Positions 16,743 to 23,541 of a stretch of DNA of 23,541 nucleotides are shown here, in pieces. The notes under the pieces were generated by a model, which saw nothing but the letters and a program-made list of their open reading frames with translations, searched no databases and was not told where the DNA came from. The DNA comes from an uncultured Collinsella sp. (GTDB taxonomy: Bacteria > Actinomycetota > Coriobacteriia > Coriobacteriales > Coriobacteriaceae), in NCBI GenBank assembly GCA_937981515.1, contig CALJNY010000259.1:1-23541 (forward strand), given 5' to 3'. The number at the start of each line of letters is the position of its first letter. Within the stretch, counting starts at the first letter, position 1. The position numbers were made by a program, and so were the translations under genes.

Positions 16743-17813
16743 CTATCGACAAACCAAATGAATCTTACTCGCATCGAAGTGCATGCGCAGCGTCTCGCCT
16801 GCTTGCGGCAGCTCGTCGACAGGCACGCCCACCTTGTTGACCTTCCACTGCAGACGCGTGGGCGCATCGACGCGTGGCACGTCCAGCAGCACCAGCCGCT
16901 CAAAGCGCGAATCGCTCACACGGGCCACGTGCAAATCGTAGCTGTTACGGCCCCGCTCCGCGCGATTGTCAACATGGACGTAGCTTGCGCGAATGCCCAG
17001 GTACGCCACATTATCGGGAACCTCGCGACCAACGTTAAAGGTCATGCCCCAGTCGAGGGCCTCGACTTCTTCGTCGCCAATCTTGCGCGCGCGGCTCGTA
17101 TTCTTGCAGCCCGTCAGGCGCAGTGCCGCCAGCGTCTGCGGACGACGGACCACGTCCTCGACGGAGCCGATCTCCTCCATATGCCCGTCGTGCATCACGC
17201 AGATGCGCTGGCACAGGCGGCACGCTTCGTCGATGTCGTGGCTCACGTAGAGCACGGTGCGGTTGCACACATCGAACAGGTCGAGCATGTTCTGCTCGAG
17301 GGCACTCTTAAGATAGGAATCGAGTGCGCTCATGGGCTCGTCGAACATAAAAATGCCCGGGTGTGCCGCCACCATGCGGGCAAGCGCCACACGTTGCTGC
17401 TGACCGCCCGAGAGTCGCGCGGGATAGCGGTCGGCAAAATCCGCCAGACCGAAAATGCCCAGATAGCGCTCGGCGAGCTTTTTGCGCGCGGCGGCGTCGC
17501 CCGCATCCTTTACGCCGGCGCATACGTTATCGGCCACCGTCATGTTGGGAAACAGCTGATAGTTTTGGAACAACAGGGCGCATTTTCGCTCCTGGGGGGA
17601 CAGGTTGATGCCCGCCGCCGAGTCAAAAAAGGTCACGCCGTTGACGGCGATCTTGCCCTCGTCGGGCGTCTCCACGCCAGCGATGCAGCGCAGCGTACAG
17701 CTCTTGCCGCAACCCGAGGCGCCCAGCAGCGCCACGCGCTCCTCGCCGGCCTCAAGCTGCATGTCGAGCATAAACCCGGGATAACGTTTCTTAATATCCA
17801 AAACGAGCGACAT
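16743..17813 (-). CDS. modC: Molybdate ABC transporter ATPase ModC
   Basis: This 356-residue ATPase drives molybdate import. Walker A is GASGCGKS (31-38), the Q-loop is in LLFQNYQLFPNMTV (Q83), the signature is LSGGQQQRVALARM (134-147), Walker B is GIFMFDEPMSALD and the H-loop is in YVSHDIDEA (H192). The last 120 residues match the TOBE/Mop-type C-terminal domain position. ATG 17813 follows the modB stop by 3 nt, with GGAGG inside the end of modB. The product could in principle serve sulfate or tungstate; modA and the Moco genes beside it favour molybdate. Confidence 0.9.
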   Translation of the reverse strand: MSLVLDIKKRYPGFMLDMQLEAGEERVALLGASGCGKSCTLRCIAGVETPDEGKIAVNGVTFFDSAAGINLSPQERKCALLFQNYQLFPNMTVADNVCAGVKDAGDAAARKKLAERYLGIFGLADFADRYPARLSGGQQQRVALARMVAAHPGIFMFDEPMSALDSYLKSALEQNMLDLFDVCNRTVLYVSHDIDEACRLCQRICVMHDGHMEEIGSVEDVVRRPQTLAALRLTGCKNTSRARKIGDEEVEALDWGMTFNVGREVPDNVAYLGIRASYVHVDNRAERGRNSYDLHVARVSDSRFERLVLLDVPRVDAPTRLQWKVNKVGVPVDELPQAGETLRMHFDASKIHLVCR

Positions 17814-17816
17814 AGC

Positions 17817-19259
17817 TTATCGACCTCCCTGCGGCGCCGCATCATCGCGCATAAGCTCGACCAGCGCCTCGCGATCGATACGCAGGGCATCGCCGCCCGC
17901 CGGGTCGAGCGAATCGGTCTGGCCGCCCAGCGGCTTGGCCTGTTTGCGTTCCGCACGGGAAAGGCCCCGCTCGCGATACTTTTGCGAATGCGCGGTGTAC
18001 ATGTTGATGAACAGAATGACCAGAAAACTGAACACAATTACGACGATGACCCAAAAGAGCGCCACCGACGTGTTGCCGCCCATCCACTCAAAGTAAATCG
18101 CAATCGGAATGGTCTGCGTAATGCCGGCGTAGTTGCCCGCAAAGAACAGGGTGCAGCCAAACTCGCCCATCGCGCGGGCAAAGGCGAGCACCGTGCCGGC
18201 GGCAATCGAGGGCCAGCCGAGCGGCATCATAAGTCTGGTAAAGATGCGGCGCTCGGACCATCCCAAGGTTCGCGCGGCGTCGAGCATCTGCGTGTCGAGG
18301 CTCTCAAAGGCACCGAGCGCCGTACGGTAGACCAAGGGAAACGACACCACCACGGCAGATATCACCGCCGCGGGCCACGTAAAGACGATTGAGACGCCGT
18401 GCGCGATAAGCCACCGACCGACCCCGGTCGAGCGGCCAAACAGCATGAGGAGTAGGAAGCCGCAGACCGTGGGCGGCAGCACCATAGGAATCGTAAAGAC
18501 CGAATCGAGCAGGCCCTTGATGCGACTCGAGGTACCCATAGTCTTCCACGCGGCGAACAGGCCCAGCGCAAAGGAGATCAGCAGGGCAAGACCGCTCGTT
18601 TTAATGGACACCCAAAACGGGCGATAGTCGATGTCGCCCAAAAAGGAAGCCAGAGAGGTCAAGGGCCCCTGCTCATCCCGCAACACGACAGACGATGCCT
18701 CTACCATTTGAGCGCTATCAAGCCAACGCGCGCCGCCCTTGGCATCACCCGAGGCTGATGCAATCACCACATAGCGGTCCCCATCCGCACCGCGCTCGTC
18801 AAAGCCATAGGTATACCCACCGGCATCAAACGTAGTTTCCTCCGTGACATACCAAGGAAGATCCACGTCCCCCAGCTGCGCACCTCCCATGCAGTTTGCG
18901 CTGTCGAGCTCACAGACGAGGGCCTTGAGACCCGATAGGCACTCGTTGTCCTGCGGATCCAATCCATACTTCTCGACCGCCTTGGGCGATATCCACGCCA
19001 CAACGCGATCGGCAGCGGGCGCCACTACAAGGTCCACGTCCTCGTCAACGGGAAAGCGGTAGCCCTCAGGCTGGCCCTCCATGGCACGAGAGGTCCCCTT
19101 GGCCAACCGCTCAAAACCCTCGATCCCATAGGAAAGCCCATGAGCGGTCGCAGCAACCTGGGCCCCGTCCTCAGCGTCCCCAGCAAACGCAAATCCCGGC
19201 ACCCAGCAAAGCGCGAAGATCAAAGCACAGGCGACAAGCATGCGGAATCTATTAAGCAC
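17817..19259 (-). CDS. modB: Molybdate ABC transporter permease ModB with an extracytoplasmic N-terminal region
   Basis: The C-terminal half is a standard ModB/CysT-type permease: a first helix at about residue 217 (FWVSIKTSGLALLISFALGL), VLPPTVCGFLLLMLFG, and the EAA loop DAARTLGWSERRIFTRLMMP. ModB proteins are normally about 220-270 residues; this one is 480. The extra N-terminus has a signal-peptide-like helix ending AFA (about residue 26), then about 180 soluble residues, including WISPKAVEKYGLDPQDNECL and LPWYVTEETTFDAGG, that I do not recognise. A hydrophilic tail of about 60 residues follows the last helix. GTG 19259 is chosen because GGAG lies 8 nt upstream; TTG 19271 is the alternative. 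It lies 68 nt after modA and 3 nt before modC. Confidence 0.88.
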   Translation of the reverse strand: MLNRFRMLVACALIFALCWVPGFAFAGDAEDGAQVAATAHGLSYGIEGFERLAKGTSRAMEGQPEGYRFPVDEDVDLVVAPAADRVVAWISPKAVEKYGLDPQDNECLSGLKALVCELDSANCMGGAQLGDVDLPWYVTEETTFDAGGYTYGFDERGADGDRYVVIASASGDAKGGARWLDSAQMVEASSVVLRDEQGPLTSLASFLGDIDYRPFWVSIKTSGLALLISFALGLFAAWKTMGTSSRIKGLLDSVFTIPMVLPPTVCGFLLLMLFGRSTGVGRWLIAHGVSIVFTWPAAVISAVVVSFPLVYRTALGAFESLDTQMLDAARTLGWSERRIFTRLMMPLGWPSIAAGTVLAFARAMGEFGCTLFFAGNYAGITQTIPIAIYFEWMGGNTSVALFWVIVVIVFSFLVILFINMYTAHSQKYRERGLSRAERKQAKPLGGQTDSLDPAGGDALRIDREALVELMRDDAAPQGGR

Positions 19260-19327
19260 GAAAAGCTCCAAGCGAATACAAGGACGGAGTGAAACACAAA
19301 ACGATGGAATTATCGCGCCAAGCCGCG

Positions 19328-20200
19328 CTACTCGGAAAGCTCAAAGCCGTACTTAGCCCAAATCTTCTGAGCCTTCTTGTTGGTCAGACAGAAGTCGATG
19401 AACGCCTTGGCCTCGTCGGCGTGCTCGGAGCTCTCGGCAACGGCGCCCGGATACACGATGGGCTTGTGCGAATCCTCGGGGCACACGAAGGCCTCCTCGA
19501 TGCCGTCGTAGCGGAAGATATCGGAGCTGTAGACAAAACCTGCCACGCAGTCGCCTGTGGACACATAGGCGGCGGCGGTACCGACCTTGTCGGCCAGGGC
19601 CACCTTATCGGCGATCTCGGGAGCATACTCGCCGTCGTCGCCCTCGGTGCCGGTATAGAGGCCTGCAGAAGCCAGCGCCTGGTTGGCGTATTTGCCGGCG
19701 GGAACGGTCTTGGCATCGCCGATGGCGATCTTGCCGTCCAGGTTCGCGACGTCCGCGATGGCCTCGACCTTAGTATCGGAGCCCTCGGCGCGAATGATCA
19801 CGAGGTCGTTGACGAACATGTCCTCACGTGTGTCGACGTCGACGAGCTCGGCGGCCTCGGCGTCGTCCATGGTGCCCTTGGAGGCCGTGATGAGCACGTC
19901 GACGGCGGCACCGGCGCGCATCTGCTCGACAAGGTCGCCAGACGCCTTAAACTGCGTGTCGGCAAACGTGGTGCCGGTCTGCTCGGTGTAAAGCTCCTGA
20001 ACCTCGGGCAGAGCCTTCTCGAGCGAGTTGGCGGCAAAGACCTGCAGCTCGACAGCTTTCTTGGAAGATGCCTTAGCAGAACCGGCATCGGATCCGGCCG
20101 GCTCGGACGTCTTGCTGCCCGAGCAGCCGGCAAGACCAAGGCCGGCAACGGCGACAGCAGAAAGCGAGACGAATCCGCGGCGAGAAACCATATCGAACAT
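19328..20200 (-). CDS. modA: Molybdate-binding lipoprotein ModA
   Basis: This 290-residue extracytoplasmic receptor captures molybdate (or tungstate) for ModBC. The N-terminus has a twin-arginine motif SRRGFV (6-11) and a lipobox LAGC (lipid-bearing C26). The mature start LQVFAANSLEKALPEVQELY is the ModA family opening, with the AANSL serine that contacts the oxyanion; FKASGDLVEQMRAGAAVDVLI and the GTAAAYVSTGD region also fit. AAAGGG lies before ATG 20200. It is the first gene of modABC, behind a TATAAT box at 20261-20266. Confidence 0.92.
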   Translation of the reverse strand: MFDMVSRRGFVSLSAVAVAGLGLAGCSGSKTSEPAGSDAGSAKASSKKAVELQVFAANSLEKALPEVQELYTEQTGTTFADTQFKASGDLVEQMRAGAAVDVLITASKGTMDDAEAAELVDVDTREDMFVNDLVIIRAEGSDTKVEAIADVANLDGKIAIGDAKTVPAGKYANQALASAGLYTGTEGDDGEYAPEIADKVALADKVGTAAAYVSTGDCVAGFVYSSDIFRYDGIEEAFVCPEDSHKPIVYPGAVAESSEHADEAKAFIDFCLTNKKAQKIWAKYGFELSE

Positions 20201-20260
20201 GTTCAGCCCTTTCGAACGCTATGCCCGGGCACCCCACCGCGGGCTTTATTCTGTTACTAG

Positions 20261-20290
20261 ATTATACTTTCGTGCGAATAATATCAGTGA
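20261..20290 (-). promoter_or_regulatory. Probable modABC promoter
   Basis: A perfect TATAAT stands at 20261-20266 on the minus strand, 60 nt before the modA start, within an AT-rich stretch that differs sharply from the flanking genes. No good -35 box is present at the right distance (CACTGA is the closest), which may mean an activator is needed. I do not see a clear ModE-type palindrome or a Moco riboswitch. Confidence 0.45.
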
Positions 20291-20356
20291 TAAAGATTTC
20301 TCGCCTAATAAATTTCTTTTACCGATAACCCCGAGACGGCTGCACTGTCGCTGCAT

Positions 20357-20391
20357 AAAAAGGGCGGAGCAACCCGTAAGGTCGCTCCGCC
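20357..20391 (-). terminator. Rho-independent terminator after the MogA-family gene
   Basis: On the minus strand GGCGGAGC and GCTCCGCC (20384-20391, 20363-20370) form an 8-bp stem around a loop that can pair further (ACC with GGT), followed by CTTTTTATG. It ends the moeA-mog unit before modA. Confidence 0.88.
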
Positions 20392-20404
20392 GCAGGTAGT
20401 GCGC

Positions 20405-20884
20405 TTATTTGGCGTGCCCACCGCCCGCCGTCATTTGGGCCGCATGCTCCAACTGGTCGCTCACGGCCTCCCAGCTTTCGCGGGCCGCTTTCGTAGATCC
20501 CGGAAAGTTGATGACAAGTGTATACCCACGCTGCATGCACACGGCGCGCGAGAGCATAGCGCGGCGCGTCTTGGTCATGGAGTACGCACGGATTGTCTCT
20601 GCAATACCCGGCACATCGCGGTCGCAAACGGCACGCGTCGCCTCGGGCGTCACATCGCGCATCGAAAGCCCCGTGCCGCCGCAGGTGAGCACGACATTGG
20701 CGTGGCACTCATCGGCGGCTTCCACAATGGCATCACCAATCTCGCTGACGTCGTCGCGCACGACCACATGTGAGGCGACCGTCCAGCCCTGCGCCTCGAT
20801 AAGTTCCTCGAGCGCGGCTCCAGCCTCGTCCTGAGCAAGATCGCGCGTATCCGAGCACGTCACGATCGATATCTTCAGCTCCAT
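20405..20884 (-). CDS. mog: Molybdopterin adenylyltransferase family protein (MogA/MoaB)
   Basis: This 159-residue protein of the MoCF/MogA-MoaB fold activates molybdopterin with AMP before metal insertion by MoeA. The motifs TCGGTG (68-72, preceded by VVL), SMRDVTPEAT and NFPGSTKA (126-133) are those of the family's active site. ATG 20884 is preceded by AGGAGGA; an upstream open frame has no start signal. It lies 10 nt after moeA, so the pair is one operon. MogA and MoaB types are not separable by eye. Confidence 0.88.
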   Translation of the reverse strand: MELKISIVTCSDTRDLAQDEAGAALEELIEAQGWTVASHVVVRDDVSEIGDAIVEAADECHANVVLTCGGTGLSMRDVTPEATRAVCDRDVPGIAETIRAYSMTKTRRAMLSRAVCMQRGYTLVINFPGSTKAARESWEAVSDQLEHAAQMTAGGGHAK

Positions 20885-20894
20885 AGCATTCCTC

Positions 20895-22157
20895 CTATAG
20901 CACCGTGCCCTCGGGCAGGTCGACACGCACGACATCCACGACGTCGCCCGCCTTGAGCTCGCACGGTCCTTCGTCAATACGCAGCAGGCAGTTGGCCCGC
21001 TGCATCGTGCCGAGCAGCGCCGAATTCTGCGTCTTGGCCTCGGTCACCAACAGCTCACCGGTCTCGGGGTCGCGCAAAACCGTGGCGCGATCGAAGAAGC
21101 GTCGATCCTGGCGCTTCTTCACGCCGTGCGTCAATATCGCCTGCTGCACGGGACGCGTGCCCTCGGCAAAGCCGCGCATCTTGCGGATCGCCGGACGGGC
21201 AAGCATCTCAAAGCCCACATACGCCGCCGCTGGATTGCCCGAAAGCCCCAGGTAGGGCTTGCCGCCGAGCAAACCAAACGTGATGGCCTTGCCGGGGCGC
21301 ATCGAGATGCGATCGAAGATCACCTCGCCCTCGCGCTTGACCAGCGCCGTCACATAGTCGTAGTCGCCCGCCGAGGCACCGCCGCTCGTAATGACAAAAT
21401 CGCACTCCTGCACGGCGCGATGAACGAGCTCGGCAATCGCCTGCTCATCGTCGGGCGCAATGCCGTAGAACACGGGCTCGGCGCCGGCATCGAGTGCCTC
21501 GGCCATCAGCGCCGAGGAGTTGGAGTCGCGAATCTGCCCGCGCGCCGGCACGTTACTCGGTGCGACCAGTTCCGTGCCCAGCGAGATGATGCCCACACGC
21601 GGGGCAGTGTGCACCTTCACGCTCGCGTATCCGGCGCTTGCCAGCAGACCCGCGCCCGCCGGAGCCACGACCTCGCCGGCGCGCATCACGACGTCGCCGG
21701 CATGGGCCTCCTCGGCGGCAGAGCGAACGTTCTCCCCTACCTTGGCAGGTGCCGAGAAGCGAACGTGCGAGCCCTCGTTGCCGTCGCCATCGAGCACGTC
21801 GACGATCTCGTACTTCACCACGGCATCGACACCTTCGGGTACCGGCGCGCCCGTCATGATGCGGACTGTCTCGCCCGCGCCGATTGCGCCCTCAAACACA
21901 TGGCCCGCCGCCTCGTGTCCGATAACGTCGAGCGTCACCGGCGCCTCGCCAGATGCCTGCGCCAAGTCCGCCGAGCGCACGGCATATCCGTCCATAGCGC
22001 TGTTGGCAAACGGTGAAATGTCGATATCGGCCACAGCATCCTCGGCCAAGGGAAAACCAGCCGCCTGCCACACGGGAATCTCGACGAGATCGGTCGGAGC
22101 AACGTGCGACAGGACAATCGACTGCGCGTCCTCCAGCGGAATGAGTTTCTCTGCCAT
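20895..22157 (-). CDS. moeA: Molybdopterin molybdenumtransferase MoeA
   Basis: This 420-residue enzyme inserts molybdate into adenylylated molybdopterin. The N-terminal half has SPFANSAMDGYAV (48-60), the family hallmark, followed by VRIMTGAPVPEG. The central MoCF domain has VGIISLGTELV, GQIRDSNSSAL and TSGGASAGDYDYV. LGLSGNPAAAYV follows, then the C-terminal domain IV. ATG 22157 has AAGAGGTG upstream. It is the first gene of a two-gene operon with the MogA-family gene, and diverges from the CLC gene. With modABC next door it supplies Moco for molybdoenzymes coded elsewhere. Confidence 0.95.
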   Translation of the reverse strand: MAEKLIPLEDAQSIVLSHVAPTDLVEIPVWQAAGFPLAEDAVADIDISPFANSAMDGYAVRSADLAQASGEAPVTLDVIGHEAAGHVFEGAIGAGETVRIMTGAPVPEGVDAVVKYEIVDVLDGDGNEGSHVRFSAPAKVGENVRSAAEEAHAGDVVMRAGEVVAPAGAGLLASAGYASVKVHTAPRVGIISLGTELVAPSNVPARGQIRDSNSSALMAEALDAGAEPVFYGIAPDDEQAIAELVHRAVQECDFVITSGGASAGDYDYVTALVKREGEVIFDRISMRPGKAITFGLLGGKPYLGLSGNPAAAYVGFEMLARPAIRKMRGFAEGTRPVQQAILTHGVKKRQDRRFFDRATVLRDPETGELLVTEAKTQNSALLGTMQRANCLLRIDEGPCELKAGDVVDVVRVDLPEGTVL

Positions 22158-22367
22158 ATGCACCTCTTAATGCCACGGCGCACAACAGAGGCGCCGATTC
22201 TTTATGCTTGCCTCAGTATAATCCCCCGACGCACAACCGCGACTCGGCCTGAACCCGCAAATACACCTGTCGGTTGCAGGCCGCGAAACAGAATGGAAAC
22301 CAACCCACCGGCTCGTCGCGTTTACCGCGTTTTATAATGCTTGCGTTGCAACCTAAAAGAGGAACGT
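22158..22367. promoter_or_regulatory. Divergent moeA / CLC intergenic region
   Basis: Two TATAAT boxes lie on the plus strand, near 22218-22223 and at 22333-22338. The second is about 30 nt before the CLC start and has no clear -35 box. I could not pick a convincing moeA promoter on the minus strand (GCATAAAG near 22205 is a weak candidate). I looked for a fluoride (crcB-type) riboswitch before the CLC gene and do not see one. Confidence 0.35.
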
Positions 22368-23541
22368 ATGGCTTTTACCGACAAACCCGAAAGCGCAAAC
22401 GAAGCGCAGGATCATTCCCAGTCGCTCGACGACGGCGGCTTTTTCTCCCTGAACGACGTCATCATGGCCGGCAGGCAACAGCTCACCCGCTCCGAGCATC
22501 TCTTGGCTGCCGACACGCGCCGCAACGTCCGCAACCTACTCGCGAGCGCCAAGTTGCTCGTACTCGTCGTCATCGTCTCGCTCGCCATGGGCGTTGCCGC
22601 TTGGGCGTTTTTGGCCTCGCTGAATATCGCGACCGATTATCGCGAGCACCACGCGTGGATCTACGCCATGCTCCCCGTCGTGGGCGTGGCTACCGCGTGG
22701 GTGTACAAGAACCACGGCCTTGCCGCCAAACGCGGCAACAACCTGGTCATCGACTCCGCTCTGGGCACACGCCTCATCCATATGCGCATGGCTGTCCTCA
22801 CCTTCGTATGCTCCACCCTCACGCACCTCACCGGCGGCTCAGCCGGTCGCGAGGGAGCTGCGGTGCAGATTGGCGGCACCATCGCCAGCAACATCTCGAG
22901 CCTCGCCCACCTCAAAAAGCATGACCACCACGACCTCATGCTCGCCGGCATCTCGTCGGCCTTTGGCGCCGTATTCGGTTCACCCCTCGCCGGAGCCTTC
23001 TTTGGCATGGAGATGTGCTTTATCGGCAAGATCGACTACACCGCGGGCATCTACTGCCTCGTCGCCTCGTTTACCGGCTACTTTACGTCGCTTGCCCTGG
23101 GTACCGAGTATGAGGCGAATGTTATCGCCAGCGTTCCCAACATGACACCACGGACGGTTGTCATCGTTGTTATCAGCGCCATTGTCTTCGGTTTGACGGC
23201 ACGCCTCTTTGCCTGGTCGGTTCGAACCGTCAAGAGCCTGTACGGTCGCTTTATCACCAACTACCTTGCTCGCGCACTCGTGGGCGCGCTCGTGGTGCTC
23301 GCGGCCTACGCGATTCTCGACGCCTGGAAGTATGCCGGCCTTGCCACCTGGCTCTCGGGCGCCGGGTTCGCCGGTAACACGACCCTTGCCGACGCAGCCA
23401 TCAAGCTCGTGGTGACAGCGCTCACCCTGGGTGCCGGCTTCCAAGGCGGCGAGGTCACGCCCCTGTTTGGTATCGGTGCGGCACTCGGCGGCTGGATCGG
23501 TTGCCTCGTCGGAATCGATCCCAGCTTTCTGGCGGCGCTGG
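22368..23541 (+). CDS. CLC-type anion transporter, CLC-F (EriC-F)-like, 3' end cut by the window
   Basis: The visible 391 residues form a CLC membrane protein after a hydrophilic N-terminus of about 60 residues. Instead of canonical GSGIP, GREGP and GIFAP motifs it has RGNNLVIDS, GGSAGREGAAVQIGG and GAGFQGGEVTPLFGIGAALG. GNNL, GREG(T/A)AVQ and GGEVTPLF are the pattern of the CLC-F branch, which exports fluoride in exchange for protons. SSAFGAVFGSPLAGAFFGME also fits. GAGGA lies 5-6 nt before ATG 22368. Fluoride as the ion is inferred from subgroup resemblance; no fluoride riboswitch is visible upstream. Confidence 0.85.
   Translation, partial: MAFTDKPESANEAQDHSQSLDDGGFFSLNDVIMAGRQQLTRSEHLLAADTRRNVRNLLASAKLLVLVVIVSLAMGVAAWAFLASLNIATDYREHHAWIYAMLPVVGVATAWVYKNHGLAAKRGNNLVIDSALGTRLIHMRMAVLTFVCSTLTHLTGGSAGREGAAVQIGGTIASNISSLAHLKKHDHHDLMLAGISSAFGAVFGSPLAGAFFGMEMCFIGKIDYTAGIYCLVASFTGYFTSLALGTEYEANVIASVPNMTPRTVVIVVISAIVFGLTARLFAWSVRTVKSLYGRFITNYLARALVGALVVLAAYAILDAWKYAGLATWLSGAGFAGNTTLADAAIKLVVTALTLGAGFQGGEVTPLFGIGAALGGWIGCLVGIDPSFLAAL

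Noticed and set aside
22158..22367. Fluoride or Moco riboswitch between moeA and the CLC gene
   Set aside because: I found no match to the conserved core of either by eye; a covariance-model search would be needed to be certain.

Overview
The window looks like a chromosomal segment from a high-GC, anaerobic, gut-type Actinobacterium. The gene content and style best fit the Coriobacteriia, and Collinsella in particular: an AbiEi-like broken gene beside interspersed repeats, Tat-type lipoproteins, double-cubane cluster proteins and a selenocysteine-containing SelD. The genus is my inference from recall; no 16S or marker gene is present. Almost everything is on the minus strand, so operons read right to left. 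Only the CLC gene at the right end is on the plus strand.

Left edge (1-1640): a broken AbiEi-like gene with an in-frame amber codon, bracketed by copies of a short repeat, one pair forming a perfect 21-bp inverted repeat. Next come tRNA-Gly(TCC) and tRNA-Pro(TGG) with a strong consensus promoter. At 1629-3041 lie a BrnQ branched-chain amino acid carrier and the strong terminator that ends the operon upstream of it.

Selenium block (3056-7418), in transcription order: a GT4 glycosyltransferase, selD, yedF, a DUF3343 protein and a class V cysteine desulfurase-like enzyme. The selD gene carries an in-frame TGA (Sec17) followed by a SECIS-type hairpin, so a plain ORF search truncates it. The glycosyltransferase overlaps the selD start by 8 nt.

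Low-potential redox and peptide import block (7431-16313), in transcription order: a double-cubane cluster protein (DCCP, YjiM-like) with a regulated-looking leader, OppA, OppB, OppC, OppD, OppF, a second DCCP and its ATP-dependent [4Fe-4S] activator (YjiL/HgdC-like). The activator lies 12 nt before the glycosyltransferase, so the redox and selenium genes look like one continuous transcription unit.

Molybdenum block (16743-22157), in transcription order: moeA and a MogA/MoaB-family gene ending in a strong terminator, then modA, modB and modC. ModB carries an unusual N-terminal extracytoplasmic region of about 180 residues. A divergent CLC-F-like anion transporter gene runs off the right edge.

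A plausible whole: selenophosphate and activated sulfur/selenium are made next to an ATP-driven low-potential reductase and a peptide-type importer, with molybdate uptake and Moco insertion nearby. Parts of this are known (Sec synthesis, the YedF/DUF3343 selenium relay). The glycosyltransferase-selD coupling and the DCCP-Opp-DCCP arrangement are the parts most likely to hide an undescribed pathway.
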